In this document: positions 1 through 6,249 of the stretch, piece after piece
How the letters are laid out: the number at the start of each line of letters is the position of its first letter
How positions within the stretch are numbered: the stretch's first letter is position 1
DNA from: Nitrosopumilales archaeon
GTDB taxonomy: Archaea > Thermoproteota > Nitrososphaeria > Nitrososphaerales > Nitrosopumilaceae
Direction of reading: 5' to 3'
NCBI GenBank assembly: GCA_025350175.1
Contig: JANXYF010000175.1
Location: forward strand, 1-8,194
Length of the DNA stretch: 8,194 nt
The notes under the pieces: model-generated
Seen by the model: the letters and a program-made list of their open reading frames with translations, nothing else
Told to the model about the DNA's origin: nothing
Databases searched by the model: none
Made by a program: the position numbers and the translations under genes

Positions 1-66
1 GTCATTACAAATAGGATTAGGGCAATCGAATAATATTTTACATTCAGGACATTGATGTATTGTCAT
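1..66 (-). CDS. Partial small CxxC (zinc-binding-like) protein, N-terminus only
   Basis: An ATG at 64-66 opens a minus-strand frame that stays open for 22 codons to the window edge. The visible protein is only the N-terminus: it begins M-T-I-H-Q and carries C-P-E-C followed by C-P-N-P-I-C, a two-knuckle cysteine pattern typical of small zinc ribbons or rubredoxin-like knuckles. It overlaps the last 23 bases of the transposase remnant in a different frame. I do not recognise the family. It could be a genuine small metal-binding protein, the N-terminus of a second mobile-element gene, or a chance frame; the regular cysteine spacing is the only argument that it is real. Confidence 0.4.
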   Translation of the reverse strand, partial: MTIHQCPECKILFDCPNPICND

Positions 67-232
67 TATTTTTCCTACTTGCATTTTGTATAAGAGTAAG
101 CCATTTATTTTCACCTTCGATCTTCATTCCACAGGCTTCACTAGGAGTTTTACCCTCTAATGCCATATGTGGTCTAATGTAGTTATGATAAATCGGATAG
201 TATCCACAGAGAATTAGATTTCGTACCTTCAC
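44..232 (-). pseudogene. C-terminal remnant of a DDE (rve-type) transposase
   Basis: The 62-codon frame encodes the tail of an integrase-core transposase. The motif Y-H-N-Y-I-R-P-H-M-A-L followed by E-G-K-T-P-S-E-A-C-G is the conserved stretch after the catalytic glutamate in many archaeal IS6/IS240-like and related DDE transposases, and the K-W-L-T-L-I-Q-N-A-S tail is also typical. The catalytic D-D-E core, normally about 150-200 residues upstream, is absent: the frame is closed by a stop at the end of pheT (about 292), and residues read upstream of the motif show no transposase character. The apparent GTG start at 230-232 is therefore unlikely to be used. This is a truncated, non-functional fragment left just downstream of pheT. 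The exact IS family cannot be fixed from the tail alone. Confidence 0.75.
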
Positions 233-239
233 CAGTTTA

Positions 240-252
240 TAGACAAAAAGAA
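240..252 (-). terminator. Possible oligo-T terminator downstream of pheT
   Basis: On the coding strand of pheT, about 38 bases after the TAG stop, the sequence reads C-T-T-C-T-T-T-T-T-G-T-C. Archaeal transcription commonly ends at short oligo-T runs without a hairpin. The tract is short and lies inside ordinary AT-rich DNA, so this is a weak call. Confidence 0.25.
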
Positions 253-289
253 GTATCCTAGTAGTATCCAGAAATGATTGTAATTTTAG

Positions 290-1924
290 CTATAATATCA
301 ATCCAGAAAGCTTGATCTCAAACCCAGCTACTGGCGTTCTAAGCTTAAAGTTCTCTAAAACTCTACCGTCAATCTCTCCTAACATTCCAAGATTCTTTGC
401 ATTTACTGCAATACTTGCAGTTCTTCCATCAACATACATTGATCCCTTTTGTGAAACAGTACTACAAGATAAATCAAATCCAGTCTTCAATAATGACTGT
501 AAAACAGATTTTACTTTAGTATAGTCAACATCTTTGTGGGCATCGAGACAAGCTAGATGAATGCTTTCTACAATAGGAGAGTCTTTTTCAAATACAGTTC
601 CTATTTCAAATATCTTCTGAGGATAGGATTCATGAATATTTCTTGATAACACTTCTAACATACTAGGTAATAGCATGTCACGCAAAATAATATGCTCCTG
701 GCTTTTTGAATCTGCAACAGATATTATTTTGGACAAATCCCTACCAGTATTATCATATAGAATCTCTTTTCCAGTAAGCTCAAAGTTCATCACTTCCAAG
801 TATCCTAATCCAATCATTATCTGGCGTACAGTTTCTAGTGTTTTGGTTACACCACTTCTCTCACCAGCTGAAACCGAGCCAGGCATTGTAGGTGCAAGAT
901 TTTGTATACCATAACCTAAGGCAACTTCTTCTACCAAGTCCATCATACCAAAGATATCAGTCCTGTATCGAGGAATAGTGCATACAATTTTTTTGCCTCG
1001 TAATTTAGCATCCAGTCTGCTTTTCTTCAGAGATTTTATTATAATCGGATTTGTTATTTCAGTTCCCAAAGTCTTGTTTACAAGCTCTGGTTCAAGTATT
1101 AGATCTCGAGATTTTAGTACAGGATTAGAATTTCCTGCTCCTGCTACTTTAACAGAATACAACTCAAATCCTGCAATCTGTAAAGTATTTGCAATAACAG
1201 CAAGCACTCCTTCAGCAGCAATCTTATCAGTTGCAGTAACTTCTACTAGCAAGTTTCTAGTCTTTGTATTCATTTCAGTTAGTTTTGCATTAGCTATTGG
1301 AGGAAGCGATATTGTTTGTCCAACAGAGTCTACAATAATTGGAACCTTGGCTTGTTCATCCAAGATATGCTTGTATTTTTTTCCAGTCTCTGTCTTTTCC
1401 AAAATATCTTTTACAGTCATGGATACACTAGCTTCTAAAGGAACAAAGCTATGTTCACGTGTTACTGTCTTGTATAACAAAGGAAATTTTATTTTTTCAA
1501 GATCATGAATTCCAATAGATGCCTTCTTTCGTCTTCTACCTAGACCGTTGTGAAGGTCTTCCTGCATTGTTATAATTTGGCGTATAGTTTCATCATCTAG
1601 CTTGCCATTTCTAGCTTCTATAGCAGTAACATATGGCCGTACTTTGGATACAGACGGCTCAGCTTTGATAGAATTTTTCCCAGGTTTTATTTTTAATACA
1701 GGCATTCCAGTTTTGATTCCAAGCAATCCTTGAAGACCTGTTATGATACCATAATCTGTAGAATAATCAGGTCTGTTTGGACTATACTCTACATTGATGT
1801 GATCTGCTGTCTCATCTTCAATATCTAGTCCAATAAACGGCAATGTCTCAACAAGTTTTGTTTTAGAAATACTTTTTCCAAGAATTTTCTTGACCCTGTC
1901 AAAGTATAATGTAACTACTGGCAT
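290..1924 (-). CDS. pheT: Phenylalanine--tRNA ligase, beta subunit
   Basis: This is the non-catalytic beta subunit of the (alpha-beta)2 phenylalanyl-tRNA synthetase; it supports assembly, tRNA binding and editing of mischarged Tyr-tRNA-Phe. At 544 residues it has the archaeal/eukaryotic layout: N-terminal B1 region (about 1-80, with Y-S-P-N-R-P-D-Y-S-T-D), B3/B4 editing domain (about 85-255), B5 domain (about 270-345, with R-Y-R-T-D-I-F then D-L-V-E-E-V-A-L-G-Y-G), and a degenerate class II catalytic-like module (about 355-544). The bacterial C-terminal anticodon-binding domain is absent, as expected. I chose the ATG at 1922-1924 over the in-frame start at 1945 because an A-A-G-G-A-G Shine-Dalgarno sequence sits nine bases upstream and conserved sequence (M-P-V-V-T-L-Y) begins there. 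The gene overlaps the 3' end of pheS by 10 bases, so the two are co-transcribed and probably translationally coupled. Confidence 0.96.
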   Translation of the reverse strand: MPVVTLYFDRVKKILGKSISKTKLVETLPFIGLDIEDETADHINVEYSPNRPDYSTDYGIITGLQGLLGIKTGMPVLKIKPGKNSIKAEPSVSKVRPYVTAIEARNGKLDDETIRQIITMQEDLHNGLGRRRKKASIGIHDLEKIKFPLLYKTVTREHSFVPLEASVSMTVKDILEKTETGKKYKHILDEQAKVPIIVDSVGQTISLPPIANAKLTEMNTKTRNLLVEVTATDKIAAEGVLAVIANTLQIAGFELYSVKVAGAGNSNPVLKSRDLILEPELVNKTLGTEITNPIIIKSLKKSRLDAKLRGKKIVCTIPRYRTDIFGMMDLVEEVALGYGIQNLAPTMPGSVSAGERSGVTKTLETVRQIMIGLGYLEVMNFELTGKEILYDNTGRDLSKIISVADSKSQEHIILRDMLLPSMLEVLSRNIHESYPQKIFEIGTVFEKDSPIVESIHLACLDAHKDVDYTKVKSVLQSLLKTGFDLSCSTVSQKGSMYVDGRTASIAVNAKNLGMLGEIDGRVLENFKLRTPVAGFEIKLSGLIL

Positions 1925-3378
1925 TTCGGTACACTCCTTAACCATCCAAACTTGTTCTCATACAGTTCTCGAACATCTGTTATACCATAACGCAGCATTG
2001 CAATCCTTTCAATTCCTCCACCCCAAGCAAGAACTGGATTTTTAATTCCGAGCGGTTTTGTAACTTCTGGTCGGAAGATTCCCATTCCAAAGAGTTCCAC
2101 CCATTTTCCAAGTTTTTCATTGTATATCATTGACTGTAACGAAGGTTCTGTATACGGGAAGAACGTTGGCCAGAATTTTATTTTCTTGATTCCCATTTTA
2201 TGATAAAATTCAGTCTGCAGTCCCATCAAATCTCGTAGTGTGACATTTTTGCCAACTACAACTCCTTCTACTTGATGAAACTCTGCCAAGTGCTTGTAGG
2301 ATAGTTTTTCATTTCTAAATACACGCCCAATTGAAAACAGTCTTGCTTCATCATACTGCTTGTCAGCAAGTTCACGAATTGTAACACATGTAGTGTGTGT
2401 TCGAAGGACTAGTCTTTTTGCTTCTTCGCTTTGCCACAAATAATTCCAGCCTTTTTTGTGTGCATCTGATACTTTTTTTATCTGGGATAAATTTGCAATA
2501 TTTTTTGCCTTGATATCTTTAAGATAAAATGTATCCTGCATCTCTCTTGCTGGATGGTCTTGTGGTGTAAACAAGGCATCAAAGTTCCAAAAGCTACTCT
2601 GTACATTGTTTCCAATAATTTCAGAAAATCCTAGACTGACAAAGATCTCTCTTACCTCATCTATTACATCTCTCAGAGGATGGCTCTTTGCTGCAAATAC
2701 TGTAGGTGCTGCAGCTTCGACATCTATTGCTCGAACAGATTTTGTTTCAGGTTCTGCATGAGACGTCTCTGTTATAGTTTCAAACATTATATTTCCTGGT
2801 ACAGTCTTGGCAGTCTCAATTCCTGTTTCAGTTAGACTAACTGTAGCAGATTTTGTAGAACTCATTATAATAAACTCGGGTCTTTTTTTAAGCGACTCGA
2901 CAGCATCTTTGTCCAAGTCATCAATAGATACACCAGATGGACTTTTGGATACAGTCTTGATTATCTTCTCTTCAGAGGTAAGATCATGATACCCTTTGAG
3001 CATAATTCTATTTTCATGAATCTCTACCCAGCTATTTTTTTTCGCATTTGCAATAGCTGGACCAAACTCATTTTGCAACAAACTTTTAACATCATTCATC
3101 TCACACGAAAATCCTTGCAATGCCCTTAGATGATTAATTAATTGTCTTTCAGGAAATCCTTTTGCAACTGCTTCAGTTCCACGTTTACCAAGTGTTACAA
3201 AGTTTTTCTCTGTATCCACAACACTTACTAGATTTTTGAACTTTAACCATTCAATTCCACGTCGCACCTGATCAATGAATAATTTTGAAATCTCATGTAG
3301 TTCTTCAGGGGACAAGTTTTGTTTTGCAAGCAATGTCTTGAGAAGTTTTTGCTCAATTGGATGCAGAACTTGAGACAT
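1915..3378 (-). CDS. pheS: Phenylalanine--tRNA ligase, alpha (catalytic) subunit
   Basis: This is the catalytic class II subunit of PheRS: it activates phenylalanine with ATP and charges tRNA-Phe in the cytoplasm, working with the adjacent PheT. It is 487 residues from the chosen ATG; residue numbers below count from the GTG two codons earlier. The N-terminal 200 or so residues are the winged-helix-like tRNA-binding extension of archaeal/eukaryotic alpha subunits, opening with L-H-P-I-E-Q-K-L-L. The catalytic core follows: F-W-N-F-D-A-L-F and the Q-D-H-P-A-R segment (about 264-281), motif 2 with G-R-V-F-R-N-E (353-359) and E-F-H-Q-V-E-G (368-374), and motif 3 with G-G-G-I-E-R-I-A-M-L (455-464). 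The ATG at 3376-3378 is preferred over the GTG at 3382-3384 because the TATA box is centred 27 bases from the ATG, the spacing of a leaderless start. It is the first gene of the pheS-pheT pair. Confidence 0.96.
   Translation of the reverse strand: MSQVLHPIEQKLLKTLLAKQNLSPEELHEISKLFIDQVRRGIEWLKFKNLVSVVDTEKNFVTLGKRGTEAVAKGFPERQLINHLRALQGFSCEMNDVKSLLQNEFGPAIANAKKNSWVEIHENRIMLKGYHDLTSEEKIIKTVSKSPSGVSIDDLDKDAVESLKKRPEFIIMSSTKSATVSLTETGIETAKTVPGNIMFETITETSHAEPETKSVRAIDVEAAAPTVFAAKSHPLRDVIDEVREIFVSLGFSEIIGNNVQSSFWNFDALFTPQDHPAREMQDTFYLKDIKAKNIANLSQIKKVSDAHKKGWNYLWQSEEAKRLVLRTHTTCVTIRELADKQYDEARLFSIGRVFRNEKLSYKHLAEFHQVEGVVVGKNVTLRDLMGLQTEFYHKMGIKKIKFWPTFFPYTEPSLQSMIYNEKLGKWVELFGMGIFRPEVTKPLGIKNPVLAWGGGIERIAMLRYGITDVRELYENKFGWLRSVPKCQ
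1934..1939 (-). promoter_or_regulatory. Shine-Dalgarno site for pheT, inside pheS
   Basis: On the minus strand the bases A-A-G-G-A-G lie nine bases before the pheT ATG, within the last codons of pheS. The site decides the pheT start (1924 rather than 1945). It fits the general archaeal pattern in which internal operon genes use SD-led initiation while first genes are leaderless. Confidence 0.7.
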
Positions 3379-3385
3379 TATCACA

Positions 3386-3408
3386 AAAAGCCAAAATGAC
3401 TTTTTAAA
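3386..3408. repeat. Promoter element copy 1 (shared with trpS)
   Basis: This 23-base stretch matches 4806-4828 at 22 of 23 positions, in the same orientation on the plus strand. The one difference is T at 3397 against A at 4817. It covers the whole space between the pheS TATA box and the start codon. Because pheS lies on the minus strand and trpS on the plus strand, the element is inverted relative to the gene it precedes here. Confidence 0.6.
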
Positions 3409-3409
3409 G
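3401..3409 (-). promoter_or_regulatory. TATA box of pheST (leaderless promoter)
   Basis: On the minus strand the box reads C-T-T-T-A-A-A-A-A. Its centre is 27 bases from the pheS ATG, so transcription should begin at or next to the start codon. It sits in the short gap after the upstream Hint-domain gene, so pheST has its own promoter. The box is part of the 23-base element shared with the trpS promoter. Confidence 0.6.
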
Positions 3410-3435
3410 TATGCGGCTACAATCAGAACTATTTT

Positions 3436-4743
3436 TTACTTGAGCGTACTTGCAACTAAAATTCCATCTGCCCAGTAAAATCCAGTAGGACCAGATGGTA
3501 ATAGATCATATGTATAGGTCCCATTGTATGGCACATGCTCCACACTTGTTATTTTAGAACCATCAAGGGTATCTCCTGCATGTAAAGCCCCAAAGAGTCT
3601 GCCATCTGCTGTCGGATGGTTTGGTGAGACGTACAGTTCTCTCTTGTCATATAATACAACATGAACCATGAGATGACCTTGAGGAGCCATAGTCCTTCCA
3701 GTCTTTAGTACAACTCCAGTCTGCTTGTGACCAGAACTGTCTTGTGTAAATACTGCCATTCCAGTATGTAGTTCTTTGACATTTACAGGACCAGCTGGTG
3801 TATCAATTACAGTATTTTCAGACAAACAAATGGGGCATGGTCTATTGTTGTATTCTTTTTTTAGAAATGTTGCAGTATTGGTGCCAATTTTTACAAGTGT
3901 AAGCTCAACAGTACAGCCATTGCTTGCACCATCTCCTATATGCAAAGTTATTGGATAGCCAATATTTGTTGCAATTGGATATTCTCTAAAATCCAAACCA
4001 GTGACACTGTCTGGTAAGATCTTTTGTACAAGCAATGGTCCTTCTCTTTGGCCTTCACCAAGTGTTACTGTAATTCCATTTTCTGGAACTTTAGCCCAAC
4101 CACGTAAAACAAGTATCTGTACTGTTTGTTGGTTCACACATGCAGGAGTTCCATCTTCTGCTTTGAAAATTAATTCAAGACCTTGTTTGCATGTTACATT
4201 ATTTGCCAAAACTCCTGACTGGAATTGTACAAGCGGTGAGGATATACCAGAGATTGGTGGTACAGATTGGTTTGACACTGTATACACAAATGATTTTGAG
4301 ATGTCAGTGGCATTATTATCAAATGACAAATTAGGTGAAGTGCCATTTCCTATAACATACGAAAATGTTACGGTTACATTTGCTACCCCAGGTTCTATTG
4401 CTCTGTAAGAAATGTTTGAAGCAAGACTTGATGCAGTTATGTTTTGACCAGGTTGTAGTATTATCTGAATTGCCATCCAGTTGCATACTTTAACCTCAGC
4501 TTTGGCATGTTCATCAAGTGTTACAGAGAATGGCCCTCCACAACCATTTTTCACATTAATGGCATTTGTTGAATTGTTGACAAGAGTTGCATTGATTACA
4601 AATGTGTCTCCAACTTTTACAGATGGTTGAACTTGAGGGTTAACAATCATTATGTTACCTGCATTTTCTGCCTGGATTGGTTTTACATACAATAATGTAG
4701 AAAATACAAGAAGTGCAATAATTACAATATGTAGAGTTTTCAT
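3436..4743 (-). CDS. Secreted glycoprotein with C-terminal Hint (Hedgehog/intein) domain
   Basis: A 435-residue exported protein. Residues 1-25 form a signal peptide (positive N-terminus, hydrophobic core, I-Q-A at 23-25 as a likely cleavage site). Residues about 30-160 look like a beta-rich Ig-like domain for cell-surface display. Eleven N-x-S/T sequons lie before residue 185 (12 in all), suggesting N-glycosylation outside the cell. Residues 185-203 carry a paired-Cys motif (C-K-Q-G-L ... G-T-P-A-C-V) that I associate with thaumarchaeal secreted proteins. Residues 306-435 are a Hint domain: C306 with L-S-E-N-T-V-I, the block-B-like S-P-N-H (373-376), and a final strand G-F-Y-W-A-D-G-I-L-V. 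The intein C-terminal His-Asn is replaced by A-S-T-L-K, so splicing is not expected; Hedgehog-style cleavage before C306 is possible but inferred. It lies upstream of pheST on the same strand but appears to have its own promoter. The target of the processing is unknown. Confidence 0.85.
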   Translation of the reverse strand: MKTLHIVIIALLVFSTLLYVKPIQAENAGNIMIVNPQVQPSVKVGDTFVINATLVNNSTNAINVKNGCGGPFSVTLDEHAKAEVKVCNWMAIQIILQPGQNITASSLASNISYRAIEPGVANVTVTFSYVIGNGTSPNLSFDNNATDISKSFVYTVSNQSVPPISGISSPLVQFQSGVLANNVTCKQGLELIFKAEDGTPACVNQQTVQILVLRGWAKVPENGITVTLGEGQREGPLLVQKILPDSVTGLDFREYPIATNIGYPITLHIGDGASNGCTVELTLVKIGTNTATFLKKEYNNRPCPICLSENTVIDTPAGPVNVKELHTGMAVFTQDSSGHKQTGVVLKTGRTMAPQGHLMVHVVLYDKRELYVSPNHPTADGRLFGALHAGDTLDGSKITSVEHVPYNGTYTYDLLPSGPTGFYWADGILVASTLK

Positions 4744-4766
4744 TTGACCAAACTCAATTTTTGTAG

Positions 4767-4774
4767 AATTTATG
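4767..4774 (-). promoter_or_regulatory. TATA-like box of the Hint-protein gene
   Basis: The minus strand reads C-A-T-A-A-A-T-T, centred about 27 bases from the ATG at 4743. This fits a leaderless archaeal promoter. No Shine-Dalgarno sequence precedes the ATG. Confidence 0.45.
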
Positions 4775-4805
4775 ATTTGCTTACAATACCAACTTTAATT
4801 TCGTC

Positions 4806-4828
4806 AAAAGCCAAAAAGACTTTTTAAA
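4806..4828. repeat. Promoter element copy 2 (shared with pheS)
   Basis: This copy reads in the same strand orientation as 3386-3408, with one mismatch. It contains the near-perfect palindrome A-A-A-A-A-G-A-C-T-T-T-T-T (4813-4825), symmetrical around a single central base, overlapping the trpS TATA box. A dyad at a TATA box could be a repressor site; this is inference. Confidence 0.55.
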
Positions 4829-4829
4829 C
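4820..4829 (+). promoter_or_regulatory. TATA box of trpS (leaderless promoter)
   Basis: C-T-T-T-T-T-A-A-A-C is centred about 26 bases upstream of the ATG at 4851, so the mRNA likely starts at the A of the start codon. Another ATG three bases upstream (4848-ish) is out of frame and closes quickly. The divergent Hint-gene promoter shares the 107-base intergenic region. Confidence 0.65.
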
Positions 4830-4850
4830 CTGAACCTAACTAAACCATGA

Positions 4851-5966
4851 ATGTCATCTGAAGAGTTTACCGTGACTCCTTGGAGCGTAGAAGGAGAGAT
4901 TGACTATGATAAACTCATGGTAAAGTTTGGCACAGAAAAAATTTCACCCGAGCTAGAAGCACGAATTGAAAAAATCACTGGAGAGGTTCATCCAATGCTA
5001 AAGCTAGGTTACTTTTTCAGCCACAGAGATTTGGATAAAATTATCACAGAATATGAGAAAGGGAACAAGTTTTACCTTTATACCGGAAGAGGTCCATCTG
5101 GGAAAATCCACATGGGACACTTGCTACCATGGATATTTACAAAATATCTACAGGACAAGTTTGATGTCAAATTAATATTCCAATTAACTGATGATGAAAA
5201 GTTTCTCTACAGTGACCAAAAATCAATGGAGGAAGTAAAAAAATTCACTGAAGAGAATATCTTAGATATAATTGCAATAGGCTTTGATCCAAAAAAGACC
5301 AAAATTCTAATTGATACCAAAGACATCAAGAGAATTTATCCAATTGCATTAGAAATAGCAAAACGAATTACATATTCTACAGTAAAGGCAGTCTTTGGAT
5401 TTGAAAACTCTACAAATATTGGCATGATTGGATTTCCTCCGATACAAGCTGCCCCATGTTTTCTGCCATCAATTATAGAAGGCAAACCAACTCCAGTTTT
5501 AATTCCTGCAGCAATTGACCAGGACCCATACTGGAGAGTAACAAGAGATATTGCAGAAAAGATGGGATATCCAAAGCCTGCACAGATCCATTCCAAGTTC
5601 TTGCCAGGATTAGGAATGCAAGGGAAGATGTCTTCATCAATTCCTGAGACTGCAATATTTACTACAGATGATGAAAAAACTGTAGACAAAAAAATCAACA
5701 GTACATTTACCGGGGGTCAGCCTACTGTTGAGCTTCAGAAAAGTCTTGGTGCAAACTTTGCTATCTGTCCAGTATTTTGGTATCTGCGTTACTTTTTTGA
5801 TACAGAAAAAGAGTCTGATGAGAGAGCAAGAAAGTGTAAGAGTGGTGGATTACTTTGCGGAGAATGTAAGTGTAACCTAAAAGATGCAACAAAGCCATTT
5901 TTGAAAGAATTTCAAGCTAGAAGAGAGAAAGCCAAAGATATAGTGGATAAATTCATGTTTGAATAA
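4851..5966 (+). CDS. trpS: Tryptophan--tRNA ligase (archaeal type)
   Basis: This class I aminoacyl-tRNA synthetase activates tryptophan and charges tRNA-Trp in the cytoplasm. Its 371 residues match archaeal TrpRS length. The N-terminal segment (about 1-70) has the archaeal W-S-V-E-G and K-F-G-T elements. The Rossmann catalytic core carries the HIGH-equivalent H-M-G-H (87-90) inside T-G-R-G-P-S-G-K-I-H, the L-T-D-D-E-K-F segment (112-118), A-I-D-Q-D-P-Y-W (221-228) and the K-M-S-S-S loop (259-263). The C-terminal anticodon-binding region includes a Cys cluster (C329, C336, C339, C341; L-L-C-G-E-C-K-C), a common feature of archaeal/eukaryotic TrpRS. All signature residues are intact. It leads a short operon with the small gene that begins one base after its stop. 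Confidence 0.97.
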   Translation: MSSEEFTVTPWSVEGEIDYDKLMVKFGTEKISPELEARIEKITGEVHPMLKLGYFFSHRDLDKIITEYEKGNKFYLYTGRGPSGKIHMGHLLPWIFTKYLQDKFDVKLIFQLTDDEKFLYSDQKSMEEVKKFTEENILDIIAIGFDPKKTKILIDTKDIKRIYPIALEIAKRITYSTVKAVFGFENSTNIGMIGFPPIQAAPCFLPSIIEGKPTPVLIPAAIDQDPYWRVTRDIAEKMGYPKPAQIHSKFLPGLGMQGKMSSSIPETAIFTTDDEKTVDKKINSTFTGGQPTVELQKSLGANFAICPVFWYLRYFFDTEKESDERARKCKSGGLLCGECKCNLKDATKPFLKEFQARREKAKDIVDKFMFE

Positions 5967-5967
5967 A

Positions 5968-6249
5968 ATGAAGAAAAATATCACCTGCGCAGACAGTTAT
6001 GAGGCGCAAAAACTTGCCAGTCTAATATACATCAAAGACGATAACGAAATTTTCATCAATGGAATTTTAGAAATTATAGAAAACGAGATTGTCATATCAT
6101 TAAAGGATAAATCTGCACACAGTATACTATTCCAAGATAAGACACAAGCTGAGGAATTTGCAGATTTTATCCAGTCTGTAATTGATGGTGTAAATATAAT
6201 CACAAAGACTGAAGTTATTGAAGATATAGTAGAAATAACTAAAGGATGA
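5968..6249 (+). CDS. Small uncharacterised protein in the trpS operon
   Basis: I do not recognise this 93-residue protein. The ATG at 5968-5970 lies one base after the trpS stop codon, so it is almost certainly co-transcribed; the in-frame TTG at 5959 would overlap trpS and is less likely. There is no clear Shine-Dalgarno site, so translation probably depends on re-initiation after trpS. The protein is acidic and looks like a compact alpha/beta fold: a start helix (S-Y-E-A-Q-K-L-A-S-L-I-Y), a beta-rich centre (E-I-F-I-N-G-I-L-E-I-I then E-I-V-I-S-L) and a long amphipathic helix (T-Q-A-E-E-F-A-D-F-I-Q-S-V-I-D). It has one Cys and no membrane segment. The regular alternation of secondary structure favours a real gene. 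Confidence 0.72.
   Translation: MKKNITCADSYEAQKLASLIYIKDDNEIFINGILEIIENEIVISLKDKSAHSILFQDKTQAEEFADFIQSVIDGVNIITKTEVIEDIVEITKG

Noticed and set aside
978..1508. Long plus-strand open frame (176 codons) opposite pheT
   Set aside because: It lies wholly inside the well-supported pheT on the other strand, with no recognisable domain and Ser/Thr/Phe-rich composition typical of antisense frames.
4001..4408. Plus-strand open frame of 135 codons opposite the Hint-protein gene
   Set aside because: It is antisense to a gene with a signal peptide and a recognisable domain and shows no domain or start signal of its own.
3436..4743. Reading the Hint domain as a true protein-splicing intein
   Set aside because: There is no C-extein, and the C-terminal His-Asn and following Cys/Ser/Thr nucleophile are missing; the domain ends the protein, so only cleavage or ligation to an outside group is plausible.
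5336..5698. Minus-strand open frame of 120 codons opposite trpS
   Set aside because: It covers the catalytic core of trpS including the KMSSS region and has no independent support.
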